A stretch of 64,000 bases of DNA from Hawksworthiomyces lignivorus (GCA_002917075.1 NTMA01000137.1:22265-86264), one strand, 5' to 3'. Positions 50,752 through 64,000 are shown, counted from the stretch's first letter. The notes: generated by a model from the letters alone, not told the origin. Numbers and translations are program-made.

Positions 50752-53700
50752 TTGTCTATTTGTCTATTACTTTCCTTCTTGGGATAATACGATTAAAAAG
50801 ATACACACAGATTACACTGCTTATGGTTATAACAACACCCTCAGTGAACTGAAGGAACAGCCTGCGTGCCGTCCGCAAGGTCTTCTCTGCCTTCTTTTCG
50901 CATCTGCCTCTTTTGATTGTTAGTTTCTCGTGGCCCTTCTCTCCTTCTTGTTCTTCATTTCTCGTTAGTGTCTTCCTTGCAAGATACTCGACACTCACCG
51001 CAAGATTGCCCTCCATGACAAGTCACAGTCGGGTCACTGTCTATTTGCCGAGACTCCTCACGCTCATGCAGCATATCCCACTTCCTCAGCCCGCTGCCCA
51101 CTGTGCCCACTACCCACCACCATCTTCTTTCCCGCCCTCTTTCCCTTTGTGGTGAAGGCGAGGACTCTTTGCGCATCAGTGCCTGTGTCCTTCCCTCTCC
51201 CTCCCTTTTGCGTCCGCCTGACAGTCGTAGGTGACAAGCCCTCTTGGTACCTTAAGCTTTACAGTTATTAGAGTGCTCTCCCTTGTGGCCAGCATAAGTG
51301 GGTCTAGTGACTCTGTTGACACACTAGCAGCCAAGCACCAGTCCATGCTCACAAAGCGTCTCTTGGGAACCTCGAAAGGACGTCTTTAACGAATGATTCG
51401 GACTGTAACTTCGGCCCATGCTCCGCGGCCCTGGCCGGAACTGCAGGAACTGCGAAAGAACGACAAGGGAGTCGCCTTGAACTGCCTTTGGGTTTTGGGC
51501 AGCGGGTCTGCAAAAACGAGACCGCTCTGTGGCAGGGGCGAGTAAGAAAGAGGGAAGCGAAGGGAAGAAGGAGGGGAACGGCTAGATGCAAATCAATTCA
51601 CGGGGCGGCCAAATGACTGAAATGCAGCAAATCGCAGTCCTTTGCGAAAATTGGAGGAATGCAGTTAATCAGATCACACGGGGACGAGCTGCGATCGAAT
51701 GTGTGCCAGAGGACGACGCAATCACTTTCCCCTCGGCAATGAACCGATTGTTGCTCTGCTCAGCTCCTCAGGCGCATATGGAGCACGAAAATATGTAAAC
51801 AAACAATGAATATGCTAAGAACTTTACAAACCTGCTCTGTGGGTCCTTGAAGAAAAACCAAAGGGGCAGAGACACCGAAGAGAAATAGATTTGCCTCTTT
51901 CGCCAGACACGATGGGACATGTCCGATTACTGCCAGAGGACGCGCACGAGGTCGAAGCTCGTATATTGTCGCCATCCTCGGCAGAAGCAATAGTCTGCTT
52001 CTAGGGAGGAACCGAATTTTTTACGCCCTGACAGAGCCCAGCTCCCAAGAGGCATGGCAGACCATTACAGAGGCCTAGATCAGCAGCGATCACAGAATGG
52101 CGCACCCGCTAAGGAGCCAGTAAAGAAGCAGAGACGCAGTTGACACAAGCACTCGCTTCAATGACCATGACAGCCCAACTAGACGGTGGGAAGGGGGTGG
52201 GTCAGAGGGAGAAACAGAGTGGGAGAGAGGCAGCTCTCCGTATGGCCGCCGTGTTTGATTGACTGGGCAGCAGGCGATGGGTATTGGAACAGGTCTCCGT
52301 TTGAGTGGCCAGCGGGTTTCGTACTCGCAGGTTGGGCAGAAATGGGGCAGCTGTCTCTTTTTCGACCACTGTCGTTCTCGGTTTCTGTCTTAGGTCCCTT
52401 CTTTTTGGTGGGGAGCATTGGTACCCGACCAAAAGGGGGTCAGCCACTCCAACGGCGGAGAGCTGGGCTTAGTTCGCTCGTATCGTAACCGGAAGGGGAA
52501 GCAAGAGACGGCGAATAAGATGCGCGCCACAGCGCTGCGTATGAGTTACTCGTACCCGTGAGAACAATGACCGTCGCAACAGCTGCAGCAGTCGCAGTCC
52601 CGGTCACAGTGTATGATCGAGTTGGGTTAAATCAGTCCATCCAAGACATGATTCAGTAAGACCCTATGAAGAGGCGGCATTGCACCACTGCGAAAATATG
52701 TAACCACTGAGAACAATATATCTCGCTCCTAGGCGAACAAGCGAGTGACTGCCCCTCCTCGTACAAGTAGTTAGTGGACAGCTCCGCTCCTGCCGTCGCG
52801 CGCCGTCTCCCGCTCGCGCCTTCCCATTAGCGGAGCGACACAGACGTCCACCCTAGCAGCTATTTTTGCGACTGCCTAGAGAGGAAATACCACGCAAAAC
52901 TTGGTAGTCATGCTGAATAAGATACAGTGACAGGGGAAAGAGCGGTTGACAGCGTGCGTATATTTATAGTGTTAGTGGGCTAGCGGTTCTTGTCTCCCTC
53001 TCTCCTAAAGTTCTTCACACTGGGTGCCGCTTTCCCAGAGAAGTTTCGGTCTTCTGGACAAAGAATAAAACATAAAATGAAATATAAAAAAAAATATAAA
53101 ATATATATATAAAAAATAGCGAATTACGAACAAAAGCAGCGATCATCCTCATGACTCGATTTGCTCCTTACAGGCGAACTCTCGCCCAATCCTCTTTGAT
53201 TTCGTCTTCTGTCTCCATCTCCTATTTGTCTTTTTTTTTACTCTCGTCTCCGTCTTCGCTCGCTGGTTTCTCCTTTTCTGCGCTTCAAATATCGCCAGCA
53301 CAGTGCACATGATAATGAACAATCGACCGACTTTGACTTTTGGTAGTCTGTTGTTGTTCTGCTGGTTTGTTTTGATCTTCTCATTTTCATTCGAAGGGGG
53401 AAAGGACCGGAACCAATATGCATTGCTCTAGCCTATTGGAATCTGCTTGTGCGCAAAAGCGCGGATCCTATGAGGGCATTTTGTTGACTTTTCGACAAAA
53501 TAGGGAAGACAAAAAATATAGCAGCAGTTAGGTAGACAGGAGCATAAGGGGAATCTCAGGCGACAATTCCGGTGGCTGGTCTATCCTACCGACCTGTCTC
53601 TATTTTCTCCTTCGCTGAGTCGCTATTACCAGACTCGTTTGGCTTGTTCCGCTTGCGAGGCCTACGACTACAGGCTTTTCGGGACTAAGAAAATCGATTT

Positions 53701-56700
53701 ACTCTCTTCTTACTCTCTCTGCTTCACCGCAGTCAAGCCGGAACATCCCATTTGCCTTGGTTATGTCGCGACTGATTGGGTTGGTCCGGAGTGGCCCTCG
53801 CTCGTGCAGGTGGCCGCATATTCTGCGGCCCGCTAAGGTCTGCAAACCCCCCCCATTTATTCCTCAAAGCGCAGCCAGAGAAAGAAAGAGGCCTTGGCTG
53901 ATTTTGGGGTTGGTTGGCTCGCTGACCAGACTGGCGTTTTGATATGCTTGCCCTGTTTTCCTCCCTCAACTGCCTAATCTACAACCCACAGCTCGGGCTA
54001 CGGTAAGCTATCCACACGTCAGAAAGAGACAGAGCGACGCCCCGGAAGTGCGGTGTGCGACCAATTCTTCATCGATTTTGTGAGCTCATCACGGAACAAT
54101 TACCACCATTCAGTGAGGCGATCAATCCGCCGTTCGATCACCCTATCCCCTTGCATTGCACCAACCGTAGGGGAAAGACCTTTGAAGTGGCCTGCGCGTT
54201 TTCTGTCCAGCCCCAGAGGAGCCTATCTCACCCTTCCTTGCAATCTTCGGCTGCATTTTCCATAAGCGTATCCCTTTCCTCTGGTTTGGCATTTCTCCCA
54301 TTTCTCCATTTCTTCCTGCTGAAGATCTCCCACAGAGTATACGCACTGCTTAAACCCCCCACCCGGGGCCTGGCCTACGAGCTTGCTCCATCACACTCTC
54401 CGTGTGATTGCGGCCTTGCTCGTGTGCTATGATCGGCCCTTACGACGCTTCGGACGTCAGGCACAAATGCACTTCGTTTAGTTTTGGAACAAACCACTCT
54501 TAGGCCATGCGCCTCTTCTGCTTACGTTTCGAGGCATGCAGGGACGCAGGCACACACACACCTGCTCACCTTGTGTTTTTCATCTGCCGTATTACAGATG
54601 CGTGAATCCATAATGATCCCAAAAATAGGCGCAGATGGAGGCTTGGTTGTCAAGAGAGTAGAAGCTGTCATTGATCCGACCAAGTATTATTGTGCTTAGT
54701 ATGTTTCGGACGATGAGAAAAGCGCGGACAGAGGATGAATGTCATTATGACTTGCGTTGGACAGGCCAACAAGTTCCCTAGCCAGCCTATGGCTTTGTTC
54801 AGGATTATGTCTTCTGTCAATAGTCTGAACCGGAGATCCGATGAACTTCGGACCCCGCTGAGAATGTGGCATGTCTCTCTCGATAAGTCGTTCTTTTTCT
54901 GTTTGTTTTTATAAGAAGCATCTTATCGAACAACGATGTCCTGGCTCAAGAGAATTCTCTCGGTTACCGAGAGCACTACCGCCTATCCTCTAGGAACTAA
55001 TGTTATCTTTCTCAGTGCCTGAAAATATTGACATCAACGTAACCAAGTAGCTGTCGCTGCGTGTCTCTATTTTGTCTGATATGTCTACCTGATATTGTTT
55101 CAAGATTCTTAGTATATACAGCCAGCTTGCCAGAGAATGGCCTGGAGTCATTACGAAAGCTTTGCTTGCCTAGTCCTAGAGATAAAAATAACAAAACAAA
55201 CAAAAGCCGACCCAGTTTCTGCCGGGCTGCCTTAAGCTTTTCAGCGTGACTCTTTCTGTTGTTACCCAACACCCCACACACGCGGAGAGGATGTCTCGCT
55301 TGAGGTAATCTACCGCCGTTGTGCTTTGTTGGCAAGAGAGTCAGATGGTATTCTTCGCACCAGTTCTCTACCATTAGCTCGGTTTGCGTTTCATTTCATT
55401 TTTATCTTTTTTTGCATTTTAATCCTATAAGGTCTTCTCACAAGATCACCAAGCAGATCGCAGAATAGTGAAACACGCATACTCCATCTTATTCCCTCTC
55501 TTCTTTCTAGTAAATCTGCATGAGTAATGTGTGGCGTGCGAATATCATTTTATTCCCTTTTTTATAACGAATGAAAGATATATCATTCGGAAACTTTATT
55601 TCACGGTATTCGGCTTGGGTGTTTATTTGTTTGCATGTCCATGTGCCGTGTCGATGTCTTTGCTATCCCAATCCACCGGCTTTTGTTAATGATAAAATGA
55701 AATCCCGGGTTCTGGGATTGAAAAATAGGATGGCGTAGACCGCCTCATTTCGCTACGGCTGATTCATGGCTCAGCAGGTCGAGGAGATCGTATTATAGAG
55801 GCTATAACAACGTCTGATATTGGCATTCAACAAGACTTCACACGGCTTTTGTAACCTGATTATTGGAATGGGCTTTATTTGCCTCTTACAAGCAACTTGC
55901 CAAAATCGGCCAACTCCTCGTGCCATCCCGTCGAGGAAGCAAAGGAAGAAACAGAGCATGTCGAGTAAAATATTCCATATTTATTATTTATTTATGTTTT
56001 TATATTTTTATTTTCTTGTTCAATTTCATCGTCAGGTTGTTATTGAAAAGAAAGTCTCGTGCCCTATTTCAGCTATGATTGGTCCGGAAGAGGATACCTT
56101 TGGTTCCGCTCAAAGATTGGCGGTGAGCAAGTCACGGAATGTTTCTGATATTCCCATCTTTCCCGACCACAGCCCAAAAGAAAAGAGCGGCGAGGATAAA
56201 CGCGGATAGAACGAGAAGGAAATAAAAATATTTTTTTGTAAAGTAAGAAAACGCGTCTAGTTATTGCGGTCAAGGGGTGGAGGGAAGACAGCATATGATG
56301 CAAGCCTACTACTCTTACACCGAGCTATGCCGGCAACACAGATCACTTCCAAAAGTATTTCGGTTGCATTTACTTGGGTCTGGAAAGCATGCAAGGGGCC
56401 GAGCTGCTTGAACTGTGCAGGAAGCGGAGTCTCACAGCGGGCCTTACCACGCGGAGCAAGTCTGCATGCCTTCTGCCTGGAGATGTCGTCGAGATGAGAT
56501 TTGAAGGTCAACATCGCCCTACTTTTTTGTAGGTCTATGTCGTCTTGCTCCGTGTACTTTCATATGGCATTTGACCTCCTTTCAATATGAGCTCTCCCTC
56601 CACCGCGCCTCGTCTCAAAGGGCGGCTTTCCTGGAATCTGCCTAGGCTTCCATCACCTCCGACACCGACTCTGCCTTACTCGATTTGCCGACAATGGCCT

Positions 56701-57827
56701 GTCCGCTCTTCTCGGCATGAATGTGCACAAAAAAAAAAAATTCTATGCTATTGTTTTACACTTTTAGCAACATCGAAAAGGTATTGCCATCTTTTCCTTT
56801 GTAATCTGATTCCAGAAACAGATTCTACACAGGTCTGAATAGTCCTCTTGATGCGTCGCCTCACAACTTCTCGCCTTCGAATACCTCAGACTAGGTGCTT
56901 CATGATGTACCGTTTGCTTTATTCAGCGACAAACTCGGCGATTAATTTATTTGATACAGAGTTCATCGTGTACGTAGGGCGAAATCTAGGTAGTGAGAGA
57001 AATGTCCTCGATTGAAAGCGAGGATCTATTTTGTAGGCTCCTTCTTGTATCAGATCATCGACTCCTCGGTGTAACCTGAGGTGACGGTTGGGGGAGTTTG
57101 GTGTTAGACAAACGATTTTGCTTTGCCCTTCTGTGCTCAACAGAAAACTGCTACGTAGGCAAGAGAAGCATATGCTAGGGCACAGAACGAAGTTGAGTTT
57201 GTTCTTCATTATCTGAGAGGGACGGCAACGTAGCTCGTAAGATGTCTAGACTTGCCGCAGAGGATGCACGCAGCGAATTAATGCCTACCTGAGGGAATAG
57301 GCATAGTGATAAAGACTGACGCCGATAATTTGGAGATCCCGAAGCTCGATGGTGTCGTCTCCTGCGGGCCTCGTGTACGAAGCTGGGCAAAGACATCTTG
57401 GCGATTCGCGGTCTGTGTGAGACATGCGTCATCGAGAGAGTCGTCCTTGCATCATCGTCACCATATGGACGGCTCGGTATCCATCTCACGGCTAGGGATC
57501 ATCGCCTGGAAGACCCCGACCTTGGCAGGATACCGGCGAACGTACCTCTCGAATGGCGCGTCTTCGATAACGCAAGAGAGAACAGAAAATGCGCAGCATC
57601 AAAAGGTGTGGGCGATGAAATAATGTCGAGGACTGTCTCGGATCGAATTTATTGATATGGAACCGTTGAACTATAGGTTGTGATAAGTTGTGAATTTGAA
57701 GAACGACATACACATTCAATTATTTTTATTTGCTTATTCTTTTCTAGTAGAATTCTATTCTTTTCCCATCCTCGTAGTAAATTTTCATCATCAGATACCC
57801 ATACGCGCTCCTTGTCTCCTGGCGTCC
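50752..57827. other. Gene-poor region
   Basis: About 7 kb without a convincing gene. Frames are short and lack known motifs. An AT-only stretch lies near 53068-53116, AT-rich sequence at about 55975-56040, and a 12-A run near 56728. Positions 57306-57655 hold open frames on both strands whose translations look faintly protein-like, but I cannot assign a family. It may contain the distal promoter of the bZIP gene and decayed sequence. Confidence 0.5.
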
Positions 57828-59051
57828 TTATCTTTCCCACTTCTCAAGTTGCGCCGTCCTCTTAGCCTCTTGTTCTTTCCTTTCCTGTTCCTCATCCAAT
57901 CTTTCTTGGGTTGTCTTGTTTTCTTCAAGCCACTCTATTGACTCAAATCCGCACATGGATAGCACATCTTCTCCGTCGTTATTTTTCACCGTGGGATTGC
58001 CTTTAGCACCCAGAAGCATGGATACAGCCTTTTTCCAATTATCGTCACACCGCTTGCGACGCAGAGCGAGAGCGTGAAAGGGCGTGTTCCTGCGCATCTC
58101 GCCAATGTTTACAGGCGCCCCATTGCGCAGCAGTAATTCAATGCTGCCGAGGCAATCTCGTTGGTCAAATGTCGCCCAGTGAAGCGGCGTGCGCCCGTCC
58201 TGATCGGCCGCAAAGACGTCCGCGCCTGTGCGAGCAGCCGCTGGGCCGCCTTGCCCCGTGCTAGGTGCAGAGGAGTTATGCCATTACTCTGAACCTGGAG
58301 GCCGGGTTGCGCACAGGCCGAGACATTGAGGGGAGCACCTTTTTTTGAGTAGAAGATCGAGAATATACAGGCTGTCATCTAGGCCCTTGCTTTGGCTAGC
58401 TTCTTGGGTTATGTCGGCAATAAGGTGGAGCGGCCGGCATTCTGTTAGCCGAGTAGACGCCTCAGGATGTAAAGTAACAGCATTGACGTCCGCACCGGCT
58501 GCGACAAGCTGCTTGGTCATGGGGAACCGGTTTTCGTGAACGGCAAGGGCCAGCGGGTAACGCCGAATCCCGACCAGTCGGTGGCCTTTTCAACATTCAA
58601 GCCAGTCGCCTGTAGACGAGTGGATTTCGCATTGGTATTTGCGCCGGCCTTCAGCAGCCTCCGGACCATGTCAATGTTGTCCTTTACAACAGCAAAACAC
58701 AATGGCGTGATCCCTACTTGGTTGCAGTTGCCATCAAGGTGCAGCGAATTAGCGCTGATTAGGGTCCAGTCGGCGCCGTATTCAAGCGTTGGATCGGTGG
58801 TCGGCAGTAGGAACAAGGATTTGGCATTGACATCTGCGCCAGCCTGCACGAGTCTCCGGGCCATGTCGGCGTCGCCCTTCGCGATCGCGAGGCACAGCGG
58901 CGTGATCCCTACCTAGTGGCAGCTGGCGACAAAGTGCTCTGGCGTCGCGCCCATGTTGAGCCAGCTGGTGCCGACATTGATCCAGGCGGCAGCATATTCG
59001 ATCGTTGGAATGACAGTCGGAAATACGCCAAAGGATCTGGCATTGACATCC

Positions 59052-59081
59052 GCACCAGCCTGCACCAGCCTGCACCAGCCT
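59052..59081. repeat. Triplicated 10-bp unit that breaks the ankyrin frame
   Basis: gcaccagcct is present three times in tandem. The homologous place in a neighbouring ankyrin unit (about 58839-58858) has only two such units (gcgccagcct, gcacgagtct). The extra 10 bp shift the frame exactly where LVQAGAD should read on, so this is a replication-slippage mutation visible in the sequence. Confidence 0.85.
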
Positions 59082-59615
59082 CTGGGCCATGTCACCGGTG
59101 CCCTTGGTCATTGCAAGGCATAGCGGCGTGAAGTTGAGCTGGTGCGACTCGTCACCGCTCTGGATCGTGAGACAGAAATTCTGGTTTGGGTTGGCGCCGT
59201 GGTCGAGCAGCAGCTGCAAGATGGGCTCGGAGATGGACCGGTCTCTTCCACCTGTGAATATGGCTTTTGCCAGGAGAAGCTGGCCCCGGTCATTGGTCGT
59301 GTTTGGCTTTGCGCCCTTTTTGAGGAGGTGCTTTACCGTATCCTTGAGGCCGGCGTCGACGGCGGACATGAGCGGTGTTATCTGGGCCGGCGGAAGCCCT
59401 TCGAACGGCGGCAAGATGTTCTTCCACCGCAAGATTAATTTGTCTGTATCATCTTTTTCTTTGGATACCCAGCCGTTGATATAAGCTCCTTGGCTCAGCA
59501 GCTGGTCGATCCACTTGATGTTGCCCTCAGAGGCGGCTTGGCAGAGCTGAGAAACCAGATATCTACCGCGTTCTGTGTTCCATTGATCGAGAGGAAGCTC
59601 ATCGACCAAGATGTT

Positions 59616-59736
59616 GAGGGTGGAGACATTTTGTGAAACCCTTTGGAGGGCTGGAGACTTTTTGTGCAACCCTTTGGAGGGCTGGAGACTTTTTGTGCAA
59701 CCTTTGTAGGACTGGAGACTTCTGTCGAAACAGTTG
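59616..59736 (-). repeat. 30-bp minisatellite encoding a decapeptide linker
   Basis: Four adjacent units of 30, 31, 30 and 30 bp with the core ctggagactttttgtgcaac. On the coding strand the 30-bp units give ten-residue repeats of the type KVAQKVSSPP and RVSQNVSTLN. The one 31-bp unit (59646-59676) adds a base and changes frame, adding to the damage of this gene. Confidence 0.8.
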
Positions 59737-60545
59737 AAAGGCTAGCGATGTCTTACGCATCATTTGAATCTCGCAGCTTAAGCATTGAAAATAGGGACTG
59801 CAAACTAGTAGAAAGCCGCTTCATGGAAGCAGGGCCCTGTCTCTGCGCGGCGACCATCTGCCGGTAATGCTCGACGTACGGCCCGCTTCGAATGAGCTCC
59901 TCGTCAATCTGCAAATGCGCATCGGGGTCCATTCCACCACTCAAGGTCGAGCTCCCAATGCTCGATGCATCATCCGACTTGGTTCGAATCGAGCTTGCAT
60001 CGGCGTTGCTTCGCGCGAGGGTGGACCGCGTTTCTTCCTGCTGCATCCGAAAGTCTTGCTGGTCGGTGTCGTTCCTAGGAGAAAAGAAAAAGGTGAGAAA
60101 GGAAACGACGCCTCAGGCGCAGGCGAGATGCTCACAGTTGCACTAAATTCGCAAGCAGCATCATGGTCTGCATCTGGTTGCTGAGCCCCAATTCGACGGC
60201 GGCCAGCGCATTTCCATTGTACAGGTGCCGCACTCGTCCAATAAGGCTGATTCTGTTCTGTTGTGACCGGACGCCCTGGATGTGGTGCTCGACGTCGTCG
60301 CAGATGGTTGCGCAGTCGGCGATCGACGCCTCGAGCGCGCCGTACAGCGTCGGAGAGATGACGCGGGAGCCGTCGAGCCAGCGCTGTAGCTGCTCGACCG
60401 ACGCGGCATTGAGGCGGATGACCGTCTGCAGCTTGGCAACGGTCGGCCGTCCTGAACTCCTCGATGACCCGGACAACCGCAAAGATGCGGGCCGTGATGG
60501 TCACGCAGGCCGACGCAAGGCCGAGAATCGACGCAGGATCGATGT

Positions 60546-61955
60546 CTCTGTGGGAAAGGCTTCAGGTGTGGTGGTGGCGCTAGAGAGCCCAAACAGAAGA
60601 GATTAAGGTTGCCCTATTACAGAGCCTCGCGCTTTACATGAGGCACCTCGCAATTCCGCCTTCCCATATCTGTGGCGTGGCCAGGCGTGGCCATCCATTA
60701 TGCGCAGCCAATAATAGATTCCAACGGATTTGGGACAGCGTCCGAGTTGAACCCTTTCTCAGTTGGTACGCCCATCTTAAAAAAGCCACACTTTTTTTGG
60801 TCTCCAAGCATATTCCTTGTATATTATTCTTCTTATCTGAGAGTGCTTGCGGACTTCGACTAAGTTTGACATTAGAACCGGAAGGCAGTTTACCAATTAT
60901 ACCGTCTTAAATCGTCACGATGATGTTTAGAGTAGACTGGTATTTCGATGAAGGTGTTATTCAGCGGGGATGGTGCGCAAATGGACCACTCCATTGTCTC
61001 TAATTCCTTACACACGGATACACTCCCTTCTCCACTTTTCTAAGCGACACACCGTTTTATATCCATTTTCGAGGTCAAGATGCAGATTTTATTTCAATGG
61101 TATCCTCGAGAATAGTTCCGAGGCTGTTTTGATAAAACGAATGCGCAGCTGCACAGCATCGCAGAGGGCCGCTACTGTGGTGTAACAGAACAGAAAGAAG
61201 GTTGCTCCCCCCCGTATCTTCGACAATCTATACGAGACCATGCAATCTCTTTGCGTTTAAATCTATCCTACACAGGTAATGATGTCGTGTACAGTCGTTC
61301 TTGTAATTCTTCTCATTTCTGCTGTAGATCTTGTTCCTGTCGTGGCATACGGTGCGACGAGTTGTGCAATACATTGACAGAGAGATGGCGTAATATGCAT
61401 ATTATGAAACAAAGCAATGGAAGAAGAAATTAAGAAGACAAAATGCAGCTGCAGAATGAAGTAGACTTGCATATAGCTTGGAAGGGTATCTTTGTCTATT
61501 GTGGCGTAACCTCGATATTCTCTGTGACTTCAACTTTTGATCCAGCTCTGGTGTAGGCTCGGGTAGTTTCTTTCTAACCAGCAAGATACCTAAGCAAATA
61601 ATCCTCTAGCTTTCGCTGCTACTCCATGGAACATGATATTTACATATCCTAAAGAGTCTTGTGCAACGAGATGGTATTTGAAGATGAGAAAGAGGAAGAG
61701 GAATCTTCCTCGCTCATCATCTTGGTACCACAGCCTTTCCTACTACTCACTACATTCACTCTCCACAGCGTCTCCTGTTGTGAAACTTGCGCCGAAACCA
61801 GTAGAAGACAAAGTCTGGAAGGCGATAGCAGGTAAGATCATCAGGCTGGTGCATCACTATGTGTATGTGTATGTGTTCACGCTGCGAAAAGCAGCACTAG
61901 TGAAGCCAAACAAGCTGGTGTGGACAGCCAGAAAATACTTTCAGTCACCTATGGC
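60546..61955. other. Intergenic between NOC4 and the ankyrin pseudogene
   Basis: About 1.4 kb containing the NOC4 3' region and the promoter of the broken ankyrin gene, whose true start codon I could not place. Short open frames have no recognised motifs. Confidence 0.5.
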
Positions 61956-63816
61956 TCATGAAAAGTTCCAAAGCTTCACAAGGGGGCCGTCCTCGGTCTC
62001 AGCGGAAGAGTCTTGGGGAAAGAAGATGCGCTTGGGAATGTGGAACTCTACCACTGGCGTCTTTTTGACCTCTTTGCCAATCTCGGCATCGAACATCTGG
62101 AACACGTTAGCAACAAGAGGATCGCGAGGGAGGAGCAGGTGGAAAGGGAGCGAGAAAGGGGAGAAGGGGGGGGGGGGGGTTGCTTACGCTCTGGTACGAG
62201 TGGTCGAGGAAGTCTTCTATGTTGTACGACTGCTTGGTGAACTGCTCTGAGATGATCTTGGCAATAGTGGCGACGTTCGGGTGGTAGTGCGACTGCAACT
62301 GCACAATCTCCCAGAGGCAGCTGTCGATGGCCTGGGTCTCCATGGGGTCGGGCTCGTCGGCCACGAAGGGGTCGTCCATGCCCTCGCTCTGCAGGAGATC
62401 CCTCTCCTCCTTGGTCCGCGGCACGCGGTGCAGCATAAAGGTGCACAGCGGGTGCGTCTTGAGCATGTTGTAGATCCAGGGCACGACGGTGACGATGGCG
62501 GCGGGCGGGGCGCCGAGGCACAGGCGAGCGAGGCGCTTGATGAAGCTGGCGACCAGCTGGGCGGGCAGGTGGGTGGACGACAAGAAGGTGTCCATGAGGC
62601 GGAAGAAGCGCGACCGGTGCTTGGAGTGCAGCAGGCCGGCGTCGAGCAGGGAGTAGAGCTTGGGGTAGAAGGCTGGGTAGTCGACGTTGCGCTCGCGGAT
62701 GAGGTAGTAGAGGCCCGAGAGGGCCAGCAGCGAGGTGGACCCGCCGGCGTCGTAGCAGTCGGTCAGGAAGTCGAGCATCAGCTCGGGCTGCGTGAACCAG
62801 GGAGCGATGACGGTGGAGGCGACGGCCAGGACGCGCTTGCGCTGGTCCTTGTCCCGCGTGGACCGCTGCAGCACGGCCACCCAGGCCTCCTGCGCCTGCT
62901 TCTTGTGCTGGGCCACCGAGTAGAGGGCGTGGGAGCGCTTCGCCGGCGGCGGCTGGACGTACAAGGCGTCCTCGAGCTCCTCAGATGTGGCCGGGACGTC
63001 ATCGAACTGGGACAGGAGGAAGAAGGCGCTGTCTACGTCGGCGGCTGCCTCGGCGGCGTCGGCCTTTTCTAGGGCGGCCGCGACCGCCTTGAACGTGTAG
63101 AAGCGCACGTCGCTGTACTCGCCGGCGAACTTGTCGACGAACTCGCTCATCAGGCCCTCACCCACGTCCGCGCCGAGCTCTTGGGAGGACCGCAGCAGGC
63201 TGCGCACCAGCTGGTTCAGAAACGCCTGGGGAAAGTAGTAGCTGCTCCTGCTCTCCGGCTCGCTGCCCTTCTTGCTGCTGCTGTCGTCCTTCTTCCGCAG
63301 GTGTTGGCCCTCTGCCTGGAGCAGCCGCATCGACAGAGTGAGTGCGGTCGACGCGGCGTCGCCCGACTGTGCAAAGAAGCCCAACAGCGCCTTCTCGTAC
63401 TCTGCCAGCCGGTCCTTCAACCAGTGGACGACCACCACATCTTTCTCCGGCATGCCCTTGCTCAGTGCCAGGTTCCCGGCGGCAAGCAGGCGCATAAAGA
63501 TGCGGCAGAGAGACACGGCCGCCGTCAATGCCGCCACCTGCCTGTCTTCCTCGTCATCATCGTCGTCCCCGCTGCCATTTCCCGCCTTGACAAAGTCGAT
63601 CAGCTCTACTATGTTGTTGAAGTGCTTCTTCGACTCGAGGACCTGGCTTTCCAGAAGAAGGATTCGTTCTTGCACGCTGGCGTCATCGTTGTCGTCGTCG
63701 TCGCTGTCGCTCTCGGAACGGGATCGCTTGCGAGGCTTCTCGGCCTTCTTTGCATCACGCTTCCGCTTCACCACAGCAAGCGCCGCCTTCTTGCCAGCGC
63801 TCGCAGCTGCAGGCAT
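61956..63816 (-). CDS. NOC4: Ribosome biogenesis protein NOC4
   Basis: Two exons, 63816-62188 and 62096-61956, joined in frame across a 91-bp intron, giving 589 aa (yeast Noc4 is 552). Noc4 forms a complex with Nop14 in the small-subunit processome and is needed for maturation and export of 40S precursors in the nucleolus. The N-terminus (MPAAASAGKKAALAVVKRKR and the following Lys/Arg and Asp/Ser runs) is a nucleolar-type signal. The CBF/Mak21 domain lies in the C-terminal half: ALSGLYYLIRERNVDYPAFY, KHRSRFFRLMDTFLSSTHLP, then QLVASFIKRLARLCLGAPP, VPWIYNMLKTHPLCTFMLHR and EIVQLQSHYHPNVATIAKII. The last exon supplies MFDAEIGKEVKKTPVVEFHI and the ending PLVKLWNFS, as in the family. The intron has a 14-C run on the coding strand just after the donor. 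Start: first ATG before the basic region, in good context. Confidence 0.95.
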
Positions 63817-64000
63817 CTCGAAGAGGAAAATGGGACTGCTCTCGGGACACAATCGATGTCCTGTATGGCTGCCCTAGACTCTTCCTGAAAATTTGGTAAA
63901 GTCTATGAGCTTCTGCCCGCTGTATGTCTCTTTTCTGTATTTCTGCTCTTTTTCTTTTCTCTCTTTTTTTTTTTTTTTTTTTTTTATTTTTTTTTTTTTT
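63817..64000. other. NOC4 upstream region ending in a T run
   Basis: The last 184 bp hold the NOC4 5' flank. From 63964 to the window end there are 36 T with one A at 63987, an A-rich tract on the NOC4 strand that would sit about 150 bp upstream of its start codon. Confidence 0.7.

Larger units (their letters stand above)
57828..60545 (-). pseudogene. Ankyrin-repeat gene with fungal STAND-type N-terminal domain, frameshifted
   Basis: Read on the minus strand. Positions 60543-60450 give DPASILGLASACVTITARIF, the usual opening of the fungal N-terminal domain of STAND/ankyrin proteins. A frame change at about 60455 leads to TVAKLQTVIRLNAASVEQLQ. An intron at about 60132-60063 (GTGAGC to CCTAG) joins to DPDAHLQIDEELIRSGPYVE, then a stop near 59753. 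A repeat linker (59616-59736) precedes ankyrin units: QITPLMSAVDAGLKDTVKHL, LLLDHGANPNQN, AGADVNAKSF, ITPLCFAVVKDNIDMVRRLL and DGRTPLHWA. These lie in at least four different frames and end at LEKWER (57828). Ankyrin STAND-type proteins are thought to sense non-self and trigger responses, like animal and plant NLRs. No NACHT or other NTPase motif was seen. As sequenced it cannot encode one protein. Confidence 0.8.

Overview
This window looks like nuclear DNA of a filamentous ascomycete, most likely a sordariomycete. The evidence is short GT-AG introns of about 60-370 bp, a HET-domain gene, an ankyrin gene with a fungal N-terminal domain, well separated monocistronic genes on both strands, and pyrimidine-rich leaders. 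This placement is inferred from protein character; no species can be named. Gene models were built by hand from reading frames, splice signals and frame continuity. None is backed by transcripts.

Layout. Positions 1-12053 are gene-poor with no recognisable gene. From 12 to 38 kb lies a housekeeping-rich block: an F-box protein (-), the V-ATPase assembly factor PKR1 (+), the spliceosomal core protein SmD1 (+), the eRF1 methyltransferase MTQ2 (-), a small cysteine-rich protein ending in a CaaX prenylation box (-), a YVC1-type TRP calcium channel (-), a questin-oxidase-like protein (-), a TPA1/OFD1-type prolyl hydroxylase (-), a serine-rich protein of unknown function (+), a PLP-dependent trans-sulfuration-type enzyme (+) and, converging on it, a membrane-anchored polysaccharide deacetylase (-).

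From 38.8 to 48.9 kb there is a HET-domain gene broken by frameshifts (+), a six-exon Sel1-repeat protein (+) and a bZIP transcription factor carrying a hydrophobic, membrane-spanning-like segment (-). The bZIP gene seems to have a long leader with a roughly 945-bp intron, in a 1.7-kb purine/pyrimidine strand-asymmetric stretch that holds a 22-N assembly gap. Positions 50.75-57.8 kb are again gene-poor. The right end holds an ankyrin-repeat gene with a fungal STAND-type N-terminus, broken by several frameshifts (-), and the ribosome biogenesis factor NOC4 (-).

There is no operon, biosynthetic cluster, CRISPR array or recognisable transposon. The genes do not form one pathway. The points of most interest are the small CaaX protein, the possibly membrane-tethered bZIP, the two decayed self/non-self recognition type genes (one broken by a visible 10-bp slippage duplication), a nested palindrome upstream of the unknown serine-rich gene, and the orphan questin-oxidase-like gene.
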